A program made the position numbers and the translations under genes. Shown here piece after piece: positions 37,478 to 50,900 of a stretch of DNA of 64,000 nucleotides (position 1 is its first letter; each line of letters opens with the position of its first letter). Source of the DNA: Malania oleifera (taxonomy: Eukaryota > Streptophyta > Magnoliopsida > Santalales > Ximeniaceae); the NCBI RefSeq assembly GCF_029873635.1, contig NC_080428.1, positions 66,433,101 to 66,497,100 on the forward strand, in the 5' to 3' direction. The notes beneath the pieces are model-generated. The model searched no databases and was not told the DNA's origin. It saw nothing but the letters and a program-made list of their open reading frames with translations.

Positions 37478-37489
37478 TGGTATCAGAGC
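37478..37489 (+). promoter_or_regulatory. tRNA-iMet primer-binding site
   Basis: TGGTATCAGAGC immediately after the 5' LTR of the 37212-56711 element. Confidence 0.92.
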
Positions 37490-37860
37490 AAATTGATCTT
37501 TGAGAGGTACAATTCTTGTTTGAGAATAATTCTCCTCAAGTTCTATCCCTCTGTTTTTTAATACCACAAAGCAGAGCTTGTATTTTTTATTTTTTTTTCA
37601 TCTTCTCTCACATCAACGTGACTGTCGAATGTTGAGTGTGAGTTTTATTTTTCAAAATTTCGTTGCTCTAGATTGTGGGATTATTCTGATGTTATTTATT
37701 TTTCACTTGATTTGATCAACCTGTTCAATTTGATTTCTGTTTTCATTGGGCATTTTTTTCGAATAGTTGAGGTGCACAACCAGCATATTTTCTTTCTATT
37801 CAAAGGTTGAAGAAGATCAGATTTGGGCTATTTTCTTGGGCTTCACACTATTCTGTTTTC

Positions 37861-38110
37861 AAGGCAGATAGCATAAGCCCAATCCAAAGCTTTTTTTTTT
37901 ATTTTTTTTTTGCCGCATTCTCTTTCTCTTCGTAGATTCTGATTCAAAGCCTAAACTCGTGCCCCAAATTAGACACGTGTCAAAGGTCCAAGGCAGATGG
38001 CACAAGCCCAATCCAAAGCAGTTTATTTTTTTTGGCTGCATTCTCTCTCTTCACAAATTCTTATTTAAAGCCCAAACTCGCGCCCTCAAATCAGACCTAT
38101 GTCAAAGGTC
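37861..38110 (+). repeat. Tandem duplication, about 125 bp, in copia leader
   Basis: AAGGCAGATaGCATAAGCCC at 37861 recurs as AAGGCAGATGGCACAAGCCC near 37990, and both run on through a T-rich stretch, GCATTCTCT and CAAAGCC/AAAGCCC to GTCAAAGGTC. Two units, moderately diverged. Confidence 0.75.
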
Positions 38111-39635
38111 TAAGCCAAGCCCCAGATCCAACCTGTGCCTCAGTTCAAACCACACCAAAAAAAAAAAAAGATTCACTTCTCATGACTGAAAAGGCAACCA
38201 AGGTGGAAAAATATGATAATTCTAATCATCACTTATGCCTCCAACAATCAAATCACCCTGGACTGATTTTAGTTTCTCTACTGCTCATGGAGGATAATTA
38301 TTCCACATGGAACTATGCGATGATTCTCACACTTCAAGCGAAGAACAAGATCTACTGCATTGATGGCACGCTACCTCCACCATCTTATGAATCCTCGGAA
38401 TACTCACAATGGAGACGATGTAATGTTATGTGTTAGCTTTCGTGCAATCCCAAGAGAGGGGTGAAATGGTATTTAAAAATTTTATCCCCTAGATCAATCC
38501 ACTAACAACAATATTACACAAGCCTAGGATCAATCTATGCAATCAATAAATAAACATCATGTACAGTAATAGAAAAGTACGGAAAGGTAAACAGTACACA
38601 CAATATATTAACGAGGTTCGGCCAAATTGCCTATGTCCCCACCTTAACTACAGCAGTACAAGGATTCCACTACAACTCACTTAAACGGGTGGAGCGGCAC
38701 CTAATACAACACGTCTTACCAGGGTGGCGCACCTAACTTTCCTAACCGGGTCTAAGTCAATCCGAGACTATTCCATAAGGCTAGTCTCCCTCTTCAGGCC
38801 CACGCCTGGAATATAACAAATGATATGAAATTTTTGTACACGAAAATATGCTTCTTCACAAACAGAAATGTACACTAGTATAGCTCAAGCAATATTACAA
38901 GCACGAATGATTACATGTAAATATGCTCAATGCTCTAATATGTGCTAAACACTCAAACAAGTATAAATTATCAGTCCAGATCTAGAGAGTATATCAAAGA
39001 AAGATTTGAAACACAGTATATAAATATCACAAAATCATATCAAGGTTTCAAATATGCTAGTTAGTTGATTCAAACAAACTCAACAAGATATTCTCAATGT
39101 ACTAAGCACAAGGAGTGTTTGAATACAAGTTTTGAAAATGATTTTGCACACAACAAATATAGGCTTAGGTGTCTTGCAATAATAATGCAAGAACCACAAC
39201 CTTCCAAGTCTTCCCACACAAGATTTATCAAGTTAAATCAGTGGAAGAACTTGATGCTTCTACTCTCAATAAAATCAAACAGTCAATATAATCTAATGAG
39301 AGTATGAGCTAGTGAGATTAGGCACAATCACTTTAAAAATATTCACAACACTTAAAAGATTAAGGAAAATGGAGTGTATGAGTGTTTTGGAGTAGTATAG
39401 GCTAAAAATAGATTTTTGAATTTGAGAGAATCTTGGCCTTAATCAAATTGCTAATCCTTACTAATTATTGCAAATGAACATGTATATATAGGTAAGGAGG
39501 AGTTTTTTACCATTGGGGACTCAATGGGAATAATTATAAAAGTTTAAATAGATTTATAAAAATTAACCCCATTTAGCCCATTTAATTTTCAGTAAAAATT
39601 AATTTTACCCAAGAGATTCAGGTAGATGAACTTCA

Positions 39636-39910
39636 GTTCGGTCGCCCGAGTAAATTCAGCAAAAAAATCAATTTTTGAAAGTTTGGGTGCCCGAAAATAG
39701 GGTTAGTTGGTTGAACCAAAGTCAGTAGCATTTTGTCCGAGGTTCGGATGCTCGAAGCTAAGTTTGGTTAATCGAATTGACCAATTCGGTCGCCCGAGGT
39801 CCTAATGAACGTGAAGGTTCGGGTGCCCAAACAAAAGTCAACAAGTTGACTTGTCGAGGGTTCGGTCGCTCGAAGTGTTTTAAACACAATGGGTTCGGTC
39901 ACCCGAACTC
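39636..39910 (-). repeat. Palindromic TTCGG(N)GCCCGA array in LTR U3, copy 1
   Basis: At least seven imperfect copies of a CpG-containing inverted motif (TTCGGTCGCCCGA, TTCGGGTGCCC, TTCGGATGCTCGAA and relatives) lie 145-420 bp upstream, in minus-strand direction, of the TATA box at 39482-39490 (TATATATA). Confidence 0.85.
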
Positions 39911-40308
39911 TCTCAAGATTTTCAATTTAAGTACATTTTTTTCCTGAATTGATTTCCCTGATTATAATAAGTGATGTTGGGGACTATAAGCACTAAGTGT
40001 AGGTACATAAAGTTCGATTAGAGTCAATATGAGCATACCTACCTATCATGCATGATGCAAAATATTAGATGCCATAGGGTGTACAGTCCATAATAAATAT
40101 TACATCCCAAAATGAAGAAAGTGAAAAAGAATTACAAATACAACACAAAACTTCTTCATTCATTGGCACGAACACCGCACGCCATCATGATATGTCTTTC
40201 AGTTCGAGTACGCGCGCAAGGTGAACCTACATACAAGTCTTAGCACAAACCATCAGTACCAAGAGTATTTGTCATGATCAAAACTGGGTGTGACCTATCA
40301 GGTCAACA

Positions 40309-43101
40309 ATCTCCCCATTTTTTATGATGACAAATACTTTATACAAAAGTGGGTATAGCCAAGAAAGGCTCCCCCTGTCTTTATGCATAAAGACAGTTAA
40401 AGTCCAATGTACGCAATTTAAATTTATTGTTGTACCCAATTTTGCCTCTTCTCCCTCTTTTGGCAACAACAAAAAGGGTTAATAAATATAGCATGAAGGC
40501 AAAAGAAGTCATTTTGATACAAAAGATATATTGGGAGGATTTTTGAAAAATTCAGTAGCATGCCTTTTGAAAATAGAGCATTCCCAAAATAACTTTGTAC
40601 ACAAGTGACCTATTTTGAGTTTTAGATTAACAATTTATCCACAACTTCCAACTCAAACAGTATGATCAAAAATTATTACTTTTAGCATCCAAAAAGATAA
40701 TATAATCATAAAATGCACAATGAATGACAAAGTATGAAGTATAGCAATTTGATCACACAAAATATATAACTGATCATTTAAATGATTTAAATGACATGAA
40801 AACAAGGTTAGACCATAAGCAAACACAAACCATTACAATTGAAACATGTCATAAGACCCGTGGAAGATTTGAATTAAAGGCACACAACATATGATACCAA
40901 AAAGAAGGTTTGAGCACAAACACAGTCTAACTAATCTGCATGCATTTTTATGTGAAGTTACCAAACCAATTATGCAATTTTATAACATATATATGTATAT
41001 AATAATAAACATATCCCCCTTTGATATTTGTAAAAAAGTATTGGGGGTGCTTGCTGAAAAAGAAGCTTTAATTTAAAACAAGTAAGCACAAATTTTCTGG
41101 TTTGTCAATGAAGCACATACTAAAATATAACTAGAAAACCACAACCATAATGATCCTAAAAATTTAACAATCACATGCAAGATCCTATAGCAAGATCATA
41201 TAGCAAATCAATTGACTGTGCCAAATTAACATATTTCAACTTAAGATTTTCAATAAAGTATTTCATTCAAACCCATGCCACACTTGATTCAATAACAAAT
41301 CTAAGTTAAAAGTATTTGAGAGCATAATAAGATGAGCATTTTAATTTAAGATGCACCCCCTACCAATTTGAGTTATAGCTTAGATGTAATAAATAGCATA
41401 TGCCAAATAGAGAATAATTTCATTATGCCTAATAGTATAAGCCATCATGTTAAACTTTTAACATAACTACACTGGATATTAGCTTATTTATTTCAAACAT
41501 GGCAACCAGTATAGTCTCCCTAAAGCCTTCAAAATGCATCAAAGAATATATATTAAGGCATAACTATAATGTTCATAACCGAGAACAATCTATATCTGTT
41601 TATAGATCTTTAAGAACGGGATATGATGTTCAAGGTTCTCTGAAGAGTCTCAATATTTCAAAAGAAATGAAGATGATGCATATGGGTCCTTTATGCTCTT
41701 TTCTTAGGGATGGAGCTGCGCTCCTCTAAGTATGTGATGATTATGCAAGGATGAAAGTGTGATATTTTTATTTAAGTTTTCACTCATCCTTTCAAAAGCA
41801 TTTTAACATTTTTTATTATTATCATAATCATATTTGTACAAAGTTTTATTTTGGGAAAAATCTACCGAAATTTCGGCAGCATTCCGTCCGCAAATTGGAC
41901 GTTTTCTCATAAAACTTGTACCTAATAATGGGTTGTTTTCAACAGATAAATCATATAAAGCAAGCAACAACCTAATATCCACAACTAGTATGCAAATTAT
42001 ATCACCGCATCCGCCATGCAGGAGGCTTTCAACACAAGCATGTTTTCCAGTAGTTCAGTCAACAACTCATAAAAGAAATGAACTATCCAATAGATGATAT
42101 GAACAATAACTAATAATGGATAGTTATGAGATTAGTGCAGAGTTGTTCTCACAAAAGCATACAGACATAAAAGCATAAATAAAAATTGAGAGCATTTTAA
42201 TATATATAGATATGAAAGATAAATGTTCCCCCTCAATTATGCACTCGACTCATTAATGTCTTTTTCTTATTTTTCAAATCATTTAGCTAAAAAGATCTAG
42301 ATTTTTAATGATATATGTTAGGCTTTGAGTTCTTAGGCTTAACAGACCAAAAAGTCACAATGAATATTTCTTTAAGAGTTCTAAGCCTATATTTACCTCT
42401 TTTCTTATAATTTACAATACGTGAGAGGCTTAAGTTCAAATGGTTTGTCTTTCTTATCGTTCATACATAAGTTTCTCAGTTATTGTATTTTCATATATGT
42501 TGAAACCAATAGCAATCATATTAGCCATTTAACTTAATTCACAAAGCTGAAGCTCTAAAGGATTTGATTTAATGTTTGAGAGCTTATGAAAGAAATTTTG
42601 GATTAATACTCTTGAAAAATTAAAATTTATGTTCAAAGAGTATTCATTATGAACGGACATGATTCAAGATAATTGCATGGAAGAGGATATGTCCAAACAA
42701 TTTAAATAAAGAGCAACTCGAAGAGTATGAATTTTAGAACACTGCTCTTTGGTGATTGGAAAGTATCATTTAGGTATGATCATATGGAGGAGCAAGGATA
42801 CAAACCAAGGAATGGGTGAAACCTTACCGAATATGATCGTGGTTTGGTAAGAATTTCCTGTGGAGGATACGATGAACCAAATTTAGAAGATTTTTATATT
42901 TTAAGCACAAAAGGGAATATTTTGGTTAATCAGTGAAACTAGAATCCCTTAGTGGTTGCCTCTAATTTTGATTATGGAATGATGTCTTTAAGTAAGCACT
43001 AGTTAGAATAGGAACTTATAATCATTAGTGCTTAAGCCTGGAGTAATGACTAAGCTATGGTTAAGGCTTTTATTTAAAAAAAAAAAAAAAGTTTAGGTTT
43101 A

Positions 43102-43141
<40 letters not shown>

Positions 43142-43575
43142 AGATAATTTCCCTAAAGCTCAAATATGTGCAATGGACAAGATATGCTTAACTTAAGATT
43201 TGTATATTCAAGTATGAATTAAGCATTTGAGAATAATATGGCAAGCACAATTGTTTTGTCCATTTGGAAGTGGATTTTTATTCAAGAAGTCAATAATTTC
43301 ATATTTCAACCAATGAATATATGCATTAAGTTCATATTGGTTATAAACTTGGATTTGCAGATTGGCTTGATTTTTCAAAATACTTAGTATGTAAATTTTA
43401 AAATAGTGGACATATACTAAAATTTTACATTTTCAGCCCGAACCACTTCCTAAGCCTTAAGTCAACACTACCCCCTATGACTAATCCTAAATGCTAAAGA
43501 AGAATTATATGATCATGTAATTCCTGTTTAAGTAAATTCTTCCTTGAATTTCAAGGGGTTTGTTTTCTTAACAAC
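40309..43575. other. Non-coding interior of the gag-only element
   Basis: About 3.2 kb without protease, integrase, reverse transcriptase or RNase H similarity in any frame I could read. It contains a TA dinucleotide run at about 43104-43139. It replaces pol between gag and the purine tract. Confidence 0.7.
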
Positions 43576-44687
43576 TCATACCATTTTTCTATCTTTTATT
43601 CTTGATGGGTTAAGAGTCAGTGATTCTTTGACTTTCCATACTCGTTTGGGTTTCACACCTTTTCGTTTAAACGGACAATCAAATTTTACATGTCCCTTCT
43701 TTTTACATAAAACACATGTGGTGTGAGTATATGGACTAGGGGAGGTACTAGCATAATGTTTCGATTCTTTTACAAAGTACCTCATGTATAAGTTCTTCCT
43801 TTTCCTATTTTCAATTCCATTAAAACCTATATCTTCCTTATCTAAGGTCATCTTTTGTGAACCTAACAACTTATTAAAATTGTCCTTGCCTCTAGTGAAC
43901 GTATAGATGATCTTAGTTTGGTCTTCTACTTTCTTTATAGATTTTGCATTTTTGAATCTTTCAATTCTTTGCAAACACTTTGTAATTTAATAAGCTCTTT
44001 AGTCATGTTATTTGCTTTGCAGTCAAGTTTTACAATAAGAAGATCTTTATTATTATCATTTGAAGTTTGAGATCTTACTGCATTCAATTCTTTTTTCTAT
44101 TTTTTCATTTTTATTTACTAACTCTTTGATTTTAAAATCATTTTCCCTTTCAACAAGAACTTTTGATTCACATTCTTTCTCACATGCCTCATACTTGTTC
44201 TTCAAAGCAGTATATCTTTTGTTAGCTTTAACAAGTAACTTATGAATTCTAACATATTCAATTTGCAGTTCTTCATAAGTAGGCATGCTCTCACTATCAC
44301 TACTATCACATGATTCAGAATCAGATGCATAATTCAAATCATCACATGAATCATTGTCAGGATTATCTAATAACATAGAAGGAGACGGGTTTACCTCATC
44401 GTCGGTTAGAGCTATGAAGCACAATTTACCTCCTTTAAGATCTTTAGAGCTTGATCACAAGGAGTGATCACCTTTTCCTGCGTAGTTGTTCCATATCTCC
44501 TTTCAAGTTCCTCCCATATCTCCTTAGCACTGTTACATGTCACAACCTCACAAAGAACATTAGAATCTAAAGCATGCAGCAAGGTGTTCAAGGCATCAAA
44601 ATTTATCTGCACTAAGTTCCTATTATGATCATTCAGTTCATACTCAGATTTAGGAACACTAGTACAACCAATGGGTTTAACAGGCAC
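43576..44687 (-). pseudogene. Copia gag with zinc knuckle, internally deleted
   Basis: From 44687 the frame reads the UBN2-type gag domain (NFDALNTLLHALDSNVL, NSAKEIWEELERRYG). From 44424 it reads the later acidic and coiled-coil region (TYEELQIEYVRIHKLLVKAN, YTALKNKYEACEKE). From 43974 it reads the zinc knuckle CVLCKKKGHVKFDC and basic residues. The middle of gag between the first two blocks seems lost. No protease follows. Confidence 0.85.
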
Positions 44688-46107
44688 TCTATCACCCTGA
44701 TCAATGACATTTCAAAATTTCCAATTAAATGCTTTCACATACACAATCATTCTGAATTTCCATACAGCATAGTTATCACCACAGAATACTGGTGGGTGTG
44801 TGACCAATCATCCCTCACATGAAGGGGATGCACTAACACAAGCCATCAAGATCTTGTACTAAATGACGTTTAAGTCTAAGTTATAAGTCTTTGATACCAA
44901 TTGTTAGCTTTGGTGCAATCCCAAGAGGGGGGTGAATTGGTATTTAAAAATTTTATCCCCTAGGTCAATCCAATAACAACAGTATTACACAAACCTAGGA
45001 TCAATCTATGCAATCAATAAATAAACATACACATGCAGTAATAGAAAAGTGCGGAAAGGTAAACAGTACACACAATATGTTAACGAGGTTCGGCCATATT
45101 GCCTACGTCCCTGCCTTGGCTACACCAATACAAGGATTCCACTACGGCTCACTTAAACGGGTGGAGTGGCACCTAATACAACACGCCCTACTAAGGTGGC
45201 ACACCTAACTTTCCTAATCGAGTCTAAGCCAATCCGGGATTATTCCACAGGGCTAGTCTCCCTCTTCAGACACACGCCTAGAATACAACAAATGATATGA
45301 AATTTTTGTACATGAAAATACGCTTCTTCCTAAGCAGATATGTACACCAATATAGCTCAAGCAATATTGCAAGTACGAATGATATGTAAATATGTTCAAT
45401 GCTCTAATTTGTGTTAAACACTCAAATAAGTATAGATTATCAGTCCAGATCTAGAGTGTATATTAAAGTAAGATTTGAAACACAGTATGTGAATCTCACA
45501 AAATCATATCAAGGTTTCAAATATGCTAGCTAGTTGATTCAAACAAACTCAACAAGATATTCTCAATGTATTAAGCACAAGGAGTGTTTGAATATAAGTT
45601 TTGAAAATGATTTTACACACAAAAAATATAGGTTTAGGTGTCTTGCAATAACAATGCTAGAACCACAACCTTCCAAGTCTTCCCACACAAGATTTATCAA
45701 GTTAAATCAGTGGAAGAACTTGATGCTTCTACTCTCAATAAAATCAAACAATCAATATAATCTAATGAGAGTATGAGCTAGTGAGATTAGGCACAATCAC
45801 TTTAGAAATACTCACAACACTTAAAAGATCAAAACGAAAATGGAGAGTATGAGTGTTTTGGAGTAGTATAGGCTAAAAATAGATTTTTGAATTTGAGAGA
45901 ATCTTGGCCTTAAACAAATTGCTAATCCTTACTAATTATTGCAAATAAACATGTATATATAGGCAAGGAGTAATTTTTGACCATTGGGGACTCAATGGGA
46001 ATAATGAGAAAAGTTTAAAATAGGTTTAGAAAAATTAACCCCATTTACCCTATTTAATTTTCAGTAAAAATTAATTTTACCCGAGAGATTCGAGTGGCTG
46101 AACTTTA

Positions 46108-46452
46108 GTTCGGTCGCCCGAATAGATTCAGCAAAAAAATCAATTTTTAAAGGTTCGAGTGCCCGAAAATAGGCTCGATTGGCTGAACCAAAGTCAGTAG
46201 CATTATGTCCGAGGTTCAGGTGCCTGAAGGTAAGTTTGGTTAACCAAACTAACCAATTTAGTCGCCCGAGGTCATAATGAACGTGAAGGTTCAGGTGCCT
46301 GAGTAGTTGAAAAGTGTTCTGACACTGGTTTGGGTGCCCGAGGAAGATACGTTCAAAAAGGTTTGGGTGCTCGAACAAAAGTCAACAAGTTGACTTGTCC
46401 AGGGTTTGGTCGCTCGAAGTGTTTTAAACGCAATGGGTTTGGTCGCCCAATC
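46108..46452 (-). repeat. Palindromic array in LTR U3, copy 2
   Basis: The same array as in the partner LTR, with about 70 extra bases near 46300-46372 holding two more motif units (GGTGCCCGAG and GGGTGCTCGAA types). The matching TATA box is at about 45952-45961. Confidence 0.85.
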
Positions 46453-46948
46453 TCTCTCAAGATTTTCAATTAAAGTACATTTTTACTTGAATTGATTTCC
46501 CTAATTATAATAAGTGATGTTGGGGACTATAAACACTAAGTGTAGGTACCTAAATTTCAACTAGGGTCAATATGAGCATACCTACCTATCATGCATGATG
46601 CAAAATATTACAGGCCATAGGGTGTACAATTCATAATAAATATTACATCCCAGAATGAATAAAATGAAAAGAATTACAAATACAACACAAAACTTCTTCA
46701 TTCATCGACACGAACACCGCACGCCATCATGATATGTCTTTCAGTTCGAGAACGCGCGCAAGGTGAACCCGTATGCAAGCCTTAGTACAAACCATCAGTA
46801 CCAAGAGTGTTTGTCATGATCAAAACTGGGTGTGACTTATCAGGTCAATATTATGATAATTTCTTAGCTTCTTAATTCCATTTCGAAAGAGATTTCTAGT
46901 AGTTCGATCTATCGTGAAACTGTCCATGCCATATGGGACGATTTGAAA

Positions 46949-47127
46949 TGTAATAACCCCAAAAATGGTTATACAAGATTAATTGAGTGATTTCTTAAAA
47001 ATAATTAATTAATTAATTAATTAATTAAGTTTATAAAAAATAATAATAATTAAAATTTATTTTTATTTTTATTAATAAAATATAGTATTATTAATAATAA
47101 TTAATTATTATTATTATTATTTTATAT

Positions 47128-47176
<49 letters not shown>

Positions 47177-49742
47177 CCTCCTGAAGCAAGAAGCTTTAGG
47201 AGGATTTGATTGAAGAACAAAGCAGAGACCCCCCCCCCAAATTCTTTCTCTCTCCTCTTGTTCTCTCTCCCTCTCTCCTGAGTTCTGTGATGGATTCTCG
47301 CCTGATCGAAAATCGGAAGATACCGTTGGACTCCATTCTCCGCTGCCGTCATTTCTGCTGAAGCGGATTGGTGGTAGAAGAGGCATAGGAGTATCTTCTA
47401 GGGTAAGCTAATTTTCCTTTTTTCCTCAATTTCTTGCAAATTATAAACTCAATCGACAATCGGACACCACCACGAGAATCTAGGGATAATTCTCTACAAG
47501 TCTAGCAGAGCGGAATTCGCATGGGGTCGTCATAGGCATAACCCCAAATTTGGGATAAAGAGGTTATTAAGGGGCTAATTGTTATTTAAATAATGTTGAT
47601 TTAGAAATGTTAGAATATTGAGCATCTGAAGTTGAAGTAGGATTTCAGAATTTAGGGTCCGAGTGAGCGCCGTGGGTGTAATTTCGAAACCTGCGAGCTT
47701 AGTTCATAAAATTAAGTGAGGGTGTTAAATATTAGTTTAAATGTTGATTTGGGGTATATGGAGCATAGGGAAGGTTAGTTGGGTATTATTTAAGATAAAT
47801 AAGTTAATTAATCTGGGAAAAATGTAAATTACAAGATTTGAGTTCTGGGCGCCAAGGGCGTAGGATTTGGATCCTAACGAGACTCTTAGTAAGTCAGGTA
47901 AGGGGAATAAATTATAACAGTATTTTTAGAACTACTATTTGAATTAATATGTGAAAATGAGCATATGGTATTTTGTCGGGAAATTATTATGATGTAAATA
48001 TCAGATAAGTTGTGGGGTATTTGAGTAATATTAAATTGCGATATTTTGGTGTGTGAAATTAATATGTTACGAATATTATATGAGAACTGTGTGGCATATG
48101 ACGTGTATTGAAAAATGTGAAATATAACAGTGAGTAATTTCTGAGAAAATATTGAAATGAGAATTATTGTTGTGATTAGTGGAAAATAATGAAATATGGT
48201 ATTTATATATGAGTAAAAATTATTTGCATGAAAAATGAGATTTCGCGAATTACTGAAATGGCTATTTTGAGAAATGTTGTAATACGTGAAACACGATATA
48301 TACTATTATGAGATGATGAAATGTGTACAGAAAACGATGAAAACATTTATATTGAGATGAATTGAAATATACTAATATGATAATAATGATGTATATTGAT
48401 ATGAAAATACTAAAATGTGAAAATGAGAAATATGAATACTACAATATGGAATTGAAATATGATTGATAAAATGTCAATACCACATAATGATTGTGAGTAT
48501 GTGGTGATGATAACCCTGATGGATGGTTATGGAAACCTTGATGATGGGTTGTGATATTGAGCACGATATTGTTGCTAGGGGTGTAGTGCAATCACACGGA
48601 CTCTTGAAGCGTGTGGCATGACAGTCGACTGAGCCATTTTGTAGAGTTGTTGTGCCCTCTGAGTCCGGATTAGGGTTATAAGCCAGTCAGTCGTACTACA
48701 GACGCGATATGATATTTTGATCTAACCGGGTCGGCCAACCACGGTTAGATCTACCCTTCGGGCTGAACAACCTTGACCATGGGGAGAAGCATGGCGTGGA
48801 AAGAAATATCCTCCCGGTGGCCATGAGTTACAGACACGATGTTGGTATTTGATACCAAGGATACTCATGACTTGGATAGAAAAATAGAAACGGAAAGTGA
48901 AAGAATGATAAAACGGGCTAAAATGAGAAATGAAAGAAATAATGAAAGTTGGGAAATAGAGAATGGTAAAATTGAGAAATGGAACCATGTGAGTTAATAA
49001 TATAAATAATTGATACAGAGTGAAACTCTCCGCCTGAGAGCTTACTGAGTAAGGTGAGTGTCCTAATAGGTATCAGATGTGGTCATACCTAGTTGCATTA
49101 GGGCAGAGGGAAGCTAGTTGTATGGGCGGATAATTTTCCCTATTCTCAAGAACTTCGCAATTAAATATAGGTTGGGAATGAATAAACTTGAGAAATGGTT
49201 TTAAAACTTATAAAAGATTGTGTTGTATATCTATATGATTATGAGAATGTGTATATCAGTGTATTTTTTTAGTTGAAATGATGATTTGAAAAGTAAAGTG
49301 TGTTAAAACTAAACTCATATTGTCACACACTGTAAATAATTTATTCCTTCTTACTGAGATGTGTCTTACCCAAATTATCTAAATTTTTCAGGGAACAGGG
49401 ATTCCGAGACCATAGGGAGCTAAGACCCTAACACACAAAGTGAGTTCTTGGACTAGGGAGGTGTAATTCCCCTGGAGTTGAGTTATTTTTGGGTATATGA
49501 TGGTAATGTATATATATATGTATGTTGATACTCTGGGTATTGTATTCTGGTGGTTAAGTATGTATTATCTTCTACTGTTAGGTTGTATAAATAAAATGAC
49601 TTTTTACTCGGTACCCAATGCGGGTCGGGTCATATGAATGGTAATAGGGTTGTTGACGTGGCCGATTTGTGAAGTTGTTAATGACGAGTGAATATTTATT
49701 TATTTCTGAAAAAAAAAATTGTACAAAAATCAGGACGTCACA
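46949..49742 (+). mobile_element. Solo LTR, 2.8 kb, TSD TGAAA (gypsy-like)
   Basis: Starts TGTAATAACCCC and ends GGACGTCACA, flanked by perfect TGAAA at 46944-46948 and 49743-49747, and interrupts a copia gag frame. No coding region, second LTR or primer site is inside. The TGTAAYAMCCC start and TCACA end are typical of gypsy LTRs, which is the basis for the family guess. It contains TTAA repeats, TA and GT runs (47120-47174) and a pyrimidine-rich tract. Confidence 0.75.
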
Positions 49743-50156
49743 TGAAATATCAATACTCCCGAGTCAATGGTCCCCGCCTATACAAGCTTAAACAAGATAT
49801 TGCTAATCTTGTTTAAGGATCTTTATTAGTTAGTGCATACTTTGCCAAAATTCAAGAATTTATGGGATAAGTTATGTGTAGTTCAAGGAACATCTATTTG
49901 CACCTGTAGCACATGCAAGGAGACTCATACAACAAGAGTTAGATCATGTCTTGAAGTTTTAATGGGGATCAATGATTCCTACACTGCAATCCGTGGGCAA
50001 ATACTTTTGATTGATCCACTTCCCACTCTCAACCGTACCTATGCCTTTGTGCTTCAAGAAGAATGTCATCGCAGCATTTTGTCTCCATTATCCATGGAAG
50101 GCATTGCTCTAGCCACCACCAACTATCAACCACAAAAGGAAGGACGCCTCTGTCTA

Positions 50157-50900
50157 TGATATCCCGTGGAAGAAAGGCTTAAAAGGATTAGATGTTACTA
50201 CTCATATCAACAAGGTGTACCTTTCTTTTCGGGAGTCTTCCCATAAGAACTCCAATGTTAAGCGTGCTTGGTTTGGAGTAATCTTGAGATGGGTGACCTT
50301 CTAGGAAGTTTTCTTAAGAAGTGTGTGAGTGAGGACAAAACACACTGAAAAGGAAACGTGTTGGTCTATGGGGCCAGTCATTAGTCTGATAAGGCCTGGC
50401 CCCTATTATCTGGTCTAGGGGGAGGAGAAGAGACGCAGTACTCCCTGAAAGACCCTGGTTAGAGCATTGCAAAATGGTATCAGAGCAATTACCCAGTCGG
50501 AAGTGTGATGAGATTCACATTGTCTGGGTTTGGAAATGTGGGTTCGCAACGAGGACGTTGTGTTCTGTAAGTGGGGGAGAATGTGATACCCCATGGAAGA
50601 AAAGTTTAAAAGGATTAGATGTTACTACCGATATCAACAAGGTGTACCTTTCTTTTCAGGAGTCTTCCCATAAGAACTCCACGGTTAAGCATGCTTGGCT
50701 TGGAGTAATCTTGGGATGGGTGACCTTCTGGGAAGTTTTCTCACAAAGTGTGTGAGTGAGGACAAAACATACTGAAAAGGACATGTATTGATCTGTGGGG
50801 CTAGTCATTAGTCTGATAAGGCTCGCCCCCTATTGTCTGGTTCAAGTGGAGGAGGAGAGATGCAGTGCTCCTTGATAGACCTAGGTTGGGGCATTACACA
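50157..50900 (+). mobile_element. Cassandra TRIM with 5S rRNA-like LTRs
   Basis: Two LTRs, 50157-50471 and 50583-50900, start TGATA(T/C)CCC and enclose only a primer site (TGGTATCAGAGC, 50475-50486), a short spacer and a purine tract (GTGGGGGAGA). Flanks GTCTA/GTCAA are an imperfect target duplication. Each LTR holds a segment like the 3' half of plant 5S rRNA, the defining feature of Cassandra. It is non-coding, so it depends on other elements for movement. Confidence 0.9.
50236..50310 (+). promoter_or_regulatory. 5S rRNA-like segment in Cassandra LTR 1
   Basis: AAGAACTCC, GTTAAGCGTGCTTGG, GATGGGTGACC and GGAAGT appear in the order and spacing of plant 5S rRNA, which contains the polymerase III internal promoter. 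The partner segment in LTR 2 is 50662-50736. This is not a full 5S gene. Confidence 0.85.

Larger units (their letters stand above)
38431..46850 (-). mobile_element. Gag-only LTR retrotransposon, 8.4 kb, TSD TTATG
   Basis: Two long LTRs, 38431-40308 (1,878 bp) and 44902-46850 (1,949 bp), are highly similar. Perfect TTATG duplications lie at 38426-38430 and 46851-46855. On the minus strand a primer site resembling TGGTATCAAAG sits at about 44889-44899, and a purine tract (AAAAAATGGGGAGA) abuts the other LTR. The only coding remnants are gag at 43576-44687. The 3.2 kb where pol should be is non-coding, so it depends on enzymes from elsewhere. Confidence 0.92.

Noticed and set aside
39636-39910. 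CRISPR-like repeat array
   Set aside because: Repeats are short, imperfect palindromes with uneven spacing inside an LTR of a eukaryotic retroelement.
47117-47386. Minus-strand ORFs of 76-89 codons
   Set aside because: They run over GT/TA microsatellites inside a solo LTR (histidine/threonine and isoleucine/tyrosine runs).
50236-50310. Possible 5S rRNA gene
   Set aside because: Only about 75 nt of 5S-like sequence, present once in each LTR of a TRIM; this is Cassandra, not a 5S array.
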